Shown here: positions 1 through 5,817 of the stretch, one piece after another
How the letters are laid out: the number at the start of each line of letters is the position of its first letter
How positions within the stretch are numbered: the stretch's first letter is position 1
Assembly: GCA_049317645.1 (NCBI GenBank)
Contig: JBMOHV010000054.1
Coordinates: forward strand, 1 to 11,239
Direction of reading: 5' to 3'
DNA from: SYHX01 sp049317645
Lineage (GTDB): Bacteria; Bacteroidota; Bacteroidia; UBA7662
DNA: 11,239 nucleotides
Notes under the pieces: generated by a model
Seen by the model: the letters and a program-made list of their open reading frames with translations, nothing else
Told to the model about the DNA's origin: nothing
The model's database searches: none
Translations under genes and position numbers: made by a program

Positions 1-537
1 AATTTGTTTTTTTCCCGCAAATACCGCAGGGAATTTGAGGCTATAGGAAGCAAGTTAGTTCCTCAGGAAAGCACCCTTTATCTTTATGTCAGCTCCAAGT
101 TGAACAAGAGCGATGCACCCGATGGCCACGAAAACTGGTTTGTTATGGTGAACATGCCCTGCGATCAAAAACAAGATTGGGAGAAAATCTCCCAAATTAC
201 CCGCAGCAGTATTCTGGCGCGGTTATCTTCGGAACTCGACGTGAATGTGGGGGATTTGATTGTAGATGAGAATGTTATGACTCCTCTCACCTTCGAAAAA
301 ACAACCCGTAGTTATGCAGGTGCTCTTTACGGACCTCATTCCAATTCTGTTTTTTCGGCCTTTCGGCGCTATCCCAACAAGCACCCTCGGATTCACGGGT
401 TGTATTTTTGCAGCGGATCGGTGCATCCTGGCGGTGGTATTCCCATATGCTTGCATTCGGCACAGATTGCGACTCGGTGGTTAATCGATGGTTTGCGCAA
501 ATCCAAAGGCAAGCAACGTTCTCATTCATCCGAATAA
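1..537 (+). CDS. crtD: CrtD-like carotenoid 3,4-desaturase, C-terminal part (5' end outside window)
   Basis: The reading frame is open from base 1 and ends at TAA 535-537, giving the last 178 residues of a CrtI/CrtD-family FAD-dependent carotenoid desaturase, whose members are usually close to 500 residues. The visible part has the family's C-terminal signature: a GALYGPHSN segment (about residues 107-115), then LYFCSGSVHPGGGIP (about 133-147), the FAD-binding C-terminal motif. The ENWFVMVNMP segment near residues 42-51 fits the hydroxycarotenoid 3,4-desaturase (CrtD) branch better than phytoene desaturase proper. Known CrtD enzymes dehydrogenate the C3-C4 bond of acyclic 1-hydroxy end groups. 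The cruF gene starts 15 bases downstream, and CruF makes exactly such a hydroxyl, which supports the CrtD call. The N-terminal nucleotide-binding GxGxxG motif lies outside the window. The family is secure; the choice of CrtD over another CrtI-type desaturase is inferred. Confidence 0.8.
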   Translation, partial: NLFFSRKYRREFEAIGSKLVPQESTLYLYVSSKLNKSDAPDGHENWFVMVNMPCDQKQDWEKISQITRSSILARLSSELDVNVGDLIVDENVMTPLTFEKTTRSYAGALYGPHSNSVFSAFRRYPNKHPRIHGLYFCSGSVHPGGGIPICLHSAQIATRWLIDGLRKSKGKQRSHSSE

Positions 538-552
538 GGCCGCAAGCAGGCA

Positions 553-1260
553 GTGAGTTTGCTTAAAAGCCCGTGGCGTTATCGTTGGTGGTGGCCTCTC
601 ATTTTTGGGTGCGGTGCCCTGGGGACCGTCTTTACGCCTTTTGATTGGTTTTTTGTTAAGATGACCTTTCCGGTCCTCGGCCTGGGTGCGCTGTGGGTGG
701 GGTGGTCCGATCGCGAGGCGTTTCAGCCGCGGGATTGGTTGGTTGTTTTTTTGTGTTACATCTTTGGTTGGAGCATGGAATGGCTGGGTGTGAAAACGGG
801 TTCGGTATTTGGGGCTTACCATTACGGGCCTTGGCTGGGGCCTCGTTGGTGGGGGGTTCCCCCGCTCATTGGCTTGAATTGGGTTGTTCTGGTCTGGGCG
901 GTGCGTGGATGGTTACCGTCCAAAACAAGCAGCCCTATCCCATCGTGGTTGAGGGATGTGTTGGGGGGCGCTTTGGTGATGGGGATGGATCTTTTGATTG
1001 AACCCGGGGCGACTCGATTGGGCTTTTGGGTCTGGGATCAGAAAACAGCGATGCAAGGTTGGGCTGGGTCTTTGGTGGTGGCTCCTCTCCAAAATTACCT
1101 GGCTTGGTGGATGATTGCTTTTTTGATGTTACGAGGTATGGCCTGGGGGGGAGTTACGGGGAGTCGAGCACCCTTGCACCGCGCCGCTGGGTTTTATGCC
1201 ATCTGGATGATGGCTTATTTTGGAATCCTTGCCTTGGGGATTTTTGGGTTTCGTTTCTAG
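553..1260 (+). CDS. cruF: Carotenoid 1,2-hydratase, CruF family (DUF422)
   Basis: This 235-residue integral membrane protein has about seven hydrophobic segments. CruF enzymes add water across the terminal 1',2' double bond of an acyclic carotenoid end such as that of gamma-carotene, making a tertiary alcohol; the reaction takes place in the cytoplasmic membrane. Family motifs are visible: EWLGVKTG (residues 77-84) followed by FGAYHYG (86-92), then D146 to P151 (DLLIEP), GFWVW (157-161) and PLQNYLAWW (178-186). These Asp, Glu, His and Tyr residues are the conserved polar positions of DUF422. The start chosen is GTG 553, which lies 15 bases after the crtD stop and leaves a short basic N-terminus before the first membrane segment. 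No intergenic promoter is apparent, so it is probably co-transcribed with crtD. Its TAG stop overlaps the stop of the convergent crotonase gene. Length is normal for the family. Confidence 0.88.
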   Translation: MSLLKSPWRYRWWWPLIFGCGALGTVFTPFDWFFVKMTFPVLGLGALWVGWSDREAFQPRDWLVVFLCYIFGWSMEWLGVKTGSVFGAYHYGPWLGPRWWGVPPLIGLNWVVLVWAVRGWLPSKTSSPIPSWLRDVLGGALVMGMDLLIEPGATRLGFWVWDQKTAMQGWAGSLVVAPLQNYLAWWMIAFLMLRGMAWGGVTGSRAPLHRAAGFYAIWMMAYFGILALGIFGFRF

Positions 1261-2036
1261 GAACCGGTGAATTGGGGGGGCCTTTTGTTGACAAAGGCGT
1301 CCATCCCTTCTTTTTGGTCGGCACTGGCAAAGAGCATGTAGAAATTCTTGCGTTCGAATTCCAAGCCCTCACTGAGGTTGCTATCCTGTGCCTTGAGGAC
1401 GGATTCTTTGGCTAGCCGAACGGCCAACGGGGCCCGCAGGGCTATTTCAGAGGCCAAACGCAGCGCCTCGTCCAGGTACACCTCAACCGGTACCACCCGG
1501 TTCACCAAGCCCCAGGCCAAAGCTTGTTTGGCGGCAATGGGTTGGCCGGTCAAGACCATTTCCATGGCGTTTAACTTGCCAATTTGCCGGGTCAATCGTT
1601 GGGTTCCGCCGGCCCCCGGCATGATACCCAAGAGGATTTCGGGTTGTCCAAAGCGGGCGGTTTCGGAAGCGACCACCAGGTCGCAATGCATCACCAACTC
1701 GTTGCCACCCCCCAGAACAAAGCCTGAAACAGCCGCAATCAAGGGCTTCTTGAGGCGACGAATTTGTTCCCAGGTCGCAAATTGGTCAATCAACAACATA
1801 TCAATGGCTCCTTTTCCGGACATCTGATGGATGTCTGCTCCAGCAGCAAAGGCTTTTTCGTTGCCGGTCAAGACCATGGCGCGTACGTTCTCGTCCTTGT
1901 CCAGGATGGCCAGGGCGTCTCGTAATTCGGCCATCAATTGGAGATTCAGGGCGTTGAGTTCTTTGGGACGGTTGAGGCGCAACAAGGCGACTCCGGGTCG
2001 GATTTGCGGGTCCACCAGGACCAGTTCGTTTTTCAT
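1257..2036 (-). CDS. Enoyl-CoA hydratase/isomerase family protein (crotonase)
   Basis: The 259-residue product has the normal length and layout of a soluble single-domain crotonase. It should hydrate 2-enoyl-CoA to 3-hydroxyacyl-CoA in fatty-acid or short-chain acyl-CoA metabolism. Oxyanion-hole regions are seen at KAFAAGADI (residues 61-69) and GFVLGGGNE (105-113). Both glutamates of the hydratase pair are present: E113 in GGGNELVMHCD, and E133 in QPEILLGIMPGAGGTQRL, matching Glu144 and Glu164 of the rat enzyme. The early NRPKELNALN segment (22-31) is also typical. Having both glutamates favours true hydratase activity over the isomerase or dehydratase variants, but chain-length specificity cannot be read from sequence. 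The start is the ATG complementary to 2034-2036. It is transcribed divergently from the DUF2911 gene and convergently with cruF. No pathway partner is adjacent, so no narrower symbol is given. Confidence 0.92.
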   Translation of the reverse strand: MKNELVLVDPQIRPGVALLRLNRPKELNALNLQLMAELRDALAILDKDENVRAMVLTGNEKAFAAGADIHQMSGKGAIDMLLIDQFATWEQIRRLKKPLIAAVSGFVLGGGNELVMHCDLVVASETARFGQPEILLGIMPGAGGTQRLTRQIGKLNAMEMVLTGQPIAAKQALAWGLVNRVVPVEVYLDEALRLASEIALRAPLAVRLAKESVLKAQDSNLSEGLEFERKNFYMLFASADQKEGMDAFVNKRPPQFTGS

Positions 2037-2114
2037 GCCCCTAAAATAAAAGCAAGGGAGGGGACCGACCCCTAAGGTGGCTCGCTTTGGCTTAGTTTTG
2101 AAAAAAAAACAACC
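2037..2114. other. Divergent intergenic region between crotonase and DUF2911 genes
   Basis: This 78-base gap separates the two divergent start codons and must hold the promoters for both directions unless they lie in coding DNA. It contains a TAnnTTTG match on the + strand (2093-2100), an A-run leading into the DUF2911 start (2101-2109), and an inverted repeat AGGGG (2059-2063) with CCCCT (2069-2073) around a 5-base spacer. On the - strand a TATTTTAG sequence lies a few bases before the crotonase start, a near match to the same promoter element but too close to the start for a normal leader. I see no small gene or RNA here. Confidence 0.7.
2093..2100 (+). promoter_or_regulatory. Candidate Bacteroidota -7 element (TAnnTTTG) for the 2115-11239 gene run
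   Basis: TAGTTTTG matches the TAnnTTTG -7 consensus used by the primary sigma factor of Bacteroidota. It lies 14 bases before the DUF2911 start, so the leader would be very short. No TTG or TTTG appears about 20 bases upstream where a -33 element is expected, which weakens the call. It is followed by nine A residues, consistent with the A-rich upstream regions that help translation in this phylum in place of a Shine-Dalgarno site. Confidence 0.4.
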
Positions 2115-3029
2115 ATGAAGAAATTTGCAACCAGCTTTTTCGCTTTCCTTTTGTTCATCCTGGCACAGGCTACGCTTTTACCGGCCGCTGCCCAATTGGC
2201 CTTGCCCCAGCCTTCGCCCCGTTGCGGAGCCCGTCTCACCATGGGTGTGACCGATATCGAGGTGGATTATGGATCTCCGGGCGTTAACGGCCGCGCTTTG
2301 TGGGGTAGCCTGGTTCCTTTTGATGAAATTTGGAGAAGCGGGGCCAATGCGGCCACTTGGATTTCTTTCAGCACCGAAGTCCAGGTGGGTGGACAAACCC
2401 TCAAGGCCGGTAAGTATGCCTTGTACTTGATTCCACGCGCTGACAAACCTTGGATTTTGGCCTTGAACAGCAACGAGGGTCAATGGGGGTCCACCAATTT
2501 CAAAGAGAGTCTGGATATTCTTCGGACCGAAGTCCAAATTGCCCCGGCACCCGCCTTTGCCGAGCGTTTGCAGTACAGCCTGGAGTACATCTCGATGTCC
2601 TCGGCCCAGTTGCGGATGCATTGGGGACCTACGACCTGGACGCTCCCCATTCAGTCCGATGCCAAGGGCATGGGCATGGCCAATGTTCGCAAATTCTTTG
2701 TTGACCGTCCCGCAGATTGGTACCCCTGTGCAAATGCCGCGGCCTTTGTATTGGAGAACGGGAACGATCCGGCCTATGCCCTCGAGTTAGCCCAAAAGGC
2801 GGTGCGCTTGAACGGCGAACATTTTTACCCTCGCTGGATTTTGGCCAGGGTGCATGCAGCGCGGGCTGAATTCCGACTGGCTGCTGAGCACGCTGATCAG
2901 GCTCGGATCAAAGGCGAGGCCGAGAATTCGGATTGGTACCAGGGTTATGCGGGCGATATCGCCAAAAACATGAAGGCCTGGAACGAAGCAGCCGGACCCC
3001 TGGTCCCTGCCGGAAAGAAGCGCAAATAA
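2115..3029 (+). CDS. Secreted DUF2911 domain protein with C-terminal TPR-like helices
   Basis: The 304-residue product begins with a clear signal peptide: MKK, a hydrophobic core to about residue 22, then PAAA before Q27, a signal peptidase I site. Residues about 38-180 match DUF2911, a beta-rich domain of unknown function common in Bacteroidota. Recognisable blocks are DYGSPGVNGRALWGSLVPFDEIWRSGANAATWISF (within 51-85), the AGKYALYLIP segment (98-107) and NSNEGQWG (118-125). Residues about 200-295 look helical, with Ala-rich repeats such as DPAYALELAQKAVRLN (218-233) that resemble tetratricopeptide repeats. The protein is therefore expected in the periplasm or exported. It opens the compact gene run: the next gene's TTG start directly follows its TAA stop. 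No enzyme residues can be pointed to. Its position beside the deacetylase suggests a shared substrate, but this is inference. Confidence 0.88.
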   Translation: MKKFATSFFAFLLFILAQATLLPAAAQLALPQPSPRCGARLTMGVTDIEVDYGSPGVNGRALWGSLVPFDEIWRSGANAATWISFSTEVQVGGQTLKAGKYALYLIPRADKPWILALNSNEGQWGSTNFKESLDILRTEVQIAPAPAFAERLQYSLEYISMSSAQLRMHWGPTTWTLPIQSDAKGMGMANVRKFFVDRPADWYPCANAAAFVLENGNDPAYALELAQKAVRLNGEHFYPRWILARVHAARAEFRLAAEHADQARIKGEAENSDWYQGYAGDIAKNMKAWNEAAGPLVPAGKKRK

Positions 3030-5681
3030 TTGAGGCAAGCAGCTTGCACCGACCGTTGGAGCCGGCCCAGGCTCTGGGTCGCTTGGTTCCTGTTTGTTCT
3101 GTTGGCATTTCCACTTTGTGGAAAGGCACAGGGTGGCTTTGGCTATCGTCCCGGATGGACCCGTGATCAAATCCGCGAAGAAATTCGGGGATTGGGGGTG
3201 GACGGCTCGGTATTGTACATTGCTGCCCATCCCGACGATGAGAATACCCGGTTCTTGGCGTTTATGGCTCGCCATAAGCGTTGGAGGACCGGGTACATCT
3301 CGTTAACCCGGGGGGATGGCGGACAGAATCTCATCGGAGATCATACCGAATACGATTTGGGAATTATTCGTACCCAAGAATTGTTGGCGGCCCGTAGGGT
3401 GGACGGTGCGGAGCAGTTTTTTACACGGGCCAATGATTTTGGTTTTTCCAAGAATGCGGAGGAGACCTGGCAACATTGGAACCGTGAAAAGGTCCTGGCG
3501 GATGTGGTTTGGGTGATCAGGCTTTTTAAGCCCCGCCTCCTGGTCACGCGATTTAGTCCTTTACCGGCTGCAACCCACGGGCATCATACCGCTTCGGCGC
3601 AGTTGGCGGTGGAGGCTTTTTTTGCAGCGGGTGATAGCAATCGCTTTCCAGAGCAATTGAGTCGGGTGCGTGTCTGGCAACCATCCCGCTTGGTGTGGAA
3701 TACCAGCTGGTGGTTTTACGGCCGTCAGGACTACGACAAAACCGGGCTGCTGAGCCTCGACGTGGGAGGCTACAACCCTCGCCTGGGTCGGTCCTACGGT
3801 GAATTGGCTGCCGAAAGTCGTTCCATGCACCAAAGTCAGGGCTTTGGGGCGGCCCGTCAGCGTGGTACGGAGCGGGAATATTTTCAGTGGTTGGCCGGGG
3901 ATTCGGCCATTCATGATCCCTTGGAAGGGTTGGAGCGATCGGTCATAAACGGAACCGCGTCGACGGATTGGGAGGAATGGACTCGTGGGGTTCGAGGTTT
4001 GTATGCCTTGTTGGAAACCGAAAACACCGAGGCTTGGCTCAAGGGTTTGGCACCGATGCTGCCCTTGTTGGACCGGATTCTTGAGGACCCCACACGTTCC
4101 GATGAAGACCGACTTTTGGCAAGGGAGCGCAAACAAAAAGTCAGTCGCCTCCTGGCTGAAATCAGCGGCCTTTGGGAGGAGGCCATGGCGGCGCAGCCTG
4201 CCGTGGTCCCCGGTGATTCATTGAATTGGGAATGGCAGGTTTTGCGTCGCAACCCATCGGCCACCGTGAAGGTGGTACCGCTAAGTTTGAGTTTGCTGGG
4301 CTTGTGGCCCAGCGGTCAGGAACGGACGCTGTGGGATGGAAAGACGGCGCCTACGGCCAACGATTTGGGGGATTCCCTTCATCGCTACGCTTTTAGAGCA
4401 GCATTGCCCGCGGGGATGCCCATGTCCGGCCCTTTTTGGAAAGCCGAGGGTCCGCGCTCCGCGCATTATTCGGTGCCTGATTTTGGATCTCATCGCCCCG
4501 AGTCGCCTCCATCCCTGATGGTGGAATCGCGTTGGTTGTGGTCGCTCGGGGCCATGGAGATTCCCGTAACATTGCGTACGCCTTTGCTCTACAAATGGAC
4601 CGATCCTGTTTTGGGCGAACGCTACCGTCCGATGGAAGTGTTGCCTGCTTGGCAGCTTGGCTTGGAGCCCCGTCAGTTGGTCGTACCCGATGGGGTCCGC
4701 GAATTACGTTTTCGATTGTCGCTGCGGATGGAGAAAGGCCCGACAGCCCCCAACCGAACGGATACCCTTCGCTGGGGTCTGGCAGGTTGGCCCGAAGGTT
4801 GGCGATTGGTATCGGAGCCGCCTCTTCTCTTGAACCCGCGCCCCGATTCCCTGTATACCTGGGAAGCCGTTTTGACGACCGTGGGTCGGGAGGCGGGTCA
4901 GGGGGGTATGGTGACTCCTGCCGTGTACCGTTCGGTTCAGGGCCGGTGGATCCCCCAGGAATTGGCCTCGGTGGTGCGTCTAGAATACGGGCACATTCCA
5001 ATCCAGACCCGGGTGGTTCCGGTCGAGGCTACGGTGGTTCGCTTGCATCAAAAATCCTCGGGAAAGGTGGTTGGTTACCTGCGCGGTGCCGGGGATGAGA
5101 CCATGACCGCCTTGGCCCAAATGGGGTACCGGGTGGTGGACTTGGATCCCGCAACCGCGACCCCTGCTTTGCTCAAGACCTGTCAAAGCATTGTGCTGGG
5201 AGTTCGCTTTTACAATACCTGCCGATACCTCTCCCGGATTCAGCCCATGCTCACGGACTATGCGGCCCAGGGAGGACATCTGCTCATTCAATACCAAACG
5301 ACCTCCAATTTGTTGTTAAAACAATGGACGCCCATTCCCTTGCAGTTGGGACGATCCCGGGTCACCGAGGAACAGGCCGAGATTCGCTTTTTGGTTCCAA
5401 ATCATTCCTTGTTAAACAAGCCCAATCAATTGTTATCCAATGATTTTGATGGTTGGGTCCAAGAACGAGGTTTGTATTTTGCGCAGCAATGGGATCCCGC
5501 CTGGACCCCCTTGCTGGGCATGAACGACCGTGGGGAAGAGGAACAAAAGGGATCGCTCTTGGTCGGTCGTTACGGAAAAGGCACGGTTGTTTATTGCGCC
5601 TTGTCGCTGTTTCGTCAATGCCCTCAGGGCGTACCGGGAGCGTTTCGTTTGTTGCAAAACCTGGTGGAATATGCACCCTGA
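3030..5681 (+). CDS. Large secreted PIG-L (LmbE) family deacetylase with amidotransferase-like C-terminal domain
   Basis: The 883-residue product has a short basic N-terminus, a hydrophobic stretch at about 15-30 and a probable signal peptidase I site near GKAQ-G (31-35). The PIG-L domain follows: VLYIAAHPDDENTR (61-74) carries the zinc-binding AHPDDE motif, and THGHHTASA (182-190) supplies the second metal-ligand histidine cluster. PIG-L enzymes remove N-acetyl groups from amino sugars and related compounds. Residues about 490-640 look like beta-sandwich. The C-terminal 240 residues, with LGVRFYN (723-729), GGHLLIQYQ (748-756) and DFDGWVQERGLYF (805-817), resemble a class I amidotransferase-like fold, but no GxCxG nucleophile elbow is visible. 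This arrangement is typical of long Bacteroidota members of the family and differs from the short BshB-type enzymes. TTG 3030 is chosen because it is the only start that keeps the signal peptide. The true substrate is unknown. Confidence 0.9.
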   Translation: MRQAACTDRWSRPRLWVAWFLFVLLAFPLCGKAQGGFGYRPGWTRDQIREEIRGLGVDGSVLYIAAHPDDENTRFLAFMARHKRWRTGYISLTRGDGGQNLIGDHTEYDLGIIRTQELLAARRVDGAEQFFTRANDFGFSKNAEETWQHWNREKVLADVVWVIRLFKPRLLVTRFSPLPAATHGHHTASAQLAVEAFFAAGDSNRFPEQLSRVRVWQPSRLVWNTSWWFYGRQDYDKTGLLSLDVGGYNPRLGRSYGELAAESRSMHQSQGFGAARQRGTEREYFQWLAGDSAIHDPLEGLERSVINGTASTDWEEWTRGVRGLYALLETENTEAWLKGLAPMLPLLDRILEDPTRSDEDRLLARERKQKVSRLLAEISGLWEEAMAAQPAVVPGDSLNWEWQVLRRNPSATVKVVPLSLSLLGLWPSGQERTLWDGKTAPTANDLGDSLHRYAFRAALPAGMPMSGPFWKAEGPRSAHYSVPDFGSHRPESPPSLMVESRWLWSLGAMEIPVTLRTPLLYKWTDPVLGERYRPMEVLPAWQLGLEPRQLVVPDGVRELRFRLSLRMEKGPTAPNRTDTLRWGLAGWPEGWRLVSEPPLLLNPRPDSLYTWEAVLTTVGREAGQGGMVTPAVYRSVQGRWIPQELASVVRLEYGHIPIQTRVVPVEATVVRLHQKSSGKVVGYLRGAGDETMTALAQMGYRVVDLDPATATPALLKTCQSIVLGVRFYNTCRYLSRIQPMLTDYAAQGGHLLIQYQTTSNLLLKQWTPIPLQLGRSRVTEEQAEIRFLVPNHSLLNKPNQLLSNDFDGWVQERGLYFAQQWDPAWTPLLGMNDRGEEEQKGSLLVGRYGKGTVVYCALSLFRQCPQGVPGAFRLLQNLVEYAP

Positions 5682-5817
5682 GACCGATAAGGTTTCGGGC
5701 TCATCTTCGAAGGATTCGGGCGGGCCGAACCCTTGGCCTCGCTGGTACCTGGCCCTGGCCTTGTTTTGGTTGGCTTTTGTGGGTTTGTTGGCTTTTTTGA
5801 CCCGTCTTGGTTCATGA
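5671..5817 (+). CDS. 48-residue single-pass membrane microprotein between deacetylase and symporter genes
   Basis: ATG 5671 opens a frame of 48 codons ending at TGA 5815-5817. It overlaps the deacetylase gene by 11 bases and the symporter start by 4 bases (ATGA), the usual geometry of translationally coupled genes. The N-terminal 26 residues are polar and rich in Ser, Gly and charged groups (MHPETDKVSGSSSKDSGGPN, then PWPRW). Residues about 27-43 (YLALALFWLAFVGLLAF) form one strong transmembrane helix, and the chain ends TRLGS. I do not recognise a named family. Some sodium:solute symporters are known to have small partner proteins (the DUF4212 subunit; YhdT beside PanF), so an accessory subunit of the downstream symporter is a reasonable guess by position, not by homology. 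The coupling geometry and the good membrane helix are the main support for it being real. Confidence 0.75.
   Translation: MHPETDKVSGSSSKDSGGPNPWPRWYLALALFWLAFVGLLAFLTRLGS

Noticed and set aside
1240..1300. Bidirectional terminator between cruF and the crotonase gene
   Set aside because: No stable stem followed by a T-run could be found on either strand around the shared stop.
1348..1827. Open frame on the + strand across the crotonase gene (159 codons)
   Set aside because: It is the reverse complement shadow of an intact crotonase with all catalytic motifs, and its product is Arg/Ser/Ala-rich without a recognisable fold.
3105..3135. Lipoprotein signal in the PIG-L protein (Cys30)
   Set aside because: The residues before Cys30 are F-P-L, which do not fit a lipobox; a signal peptidase I site a few residues later fits better.
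4393..5001. Open frames on the - strand inside the PIG-L gene, including 4393-5001 and 3561-4136
   Set aside because: Products are Pro/Arg/Ser-rich without domain or signal features, and the opposite strand encodes a continuous conserved protein.
5733..5813. In-frame upstream extension of the symporter starting at 5733
   Set aside because: The extra 27 residues do not resemble SSS N-termini and overlap the microprotein gene; ATG 5814 gives the usual start and an ATGA coupling.
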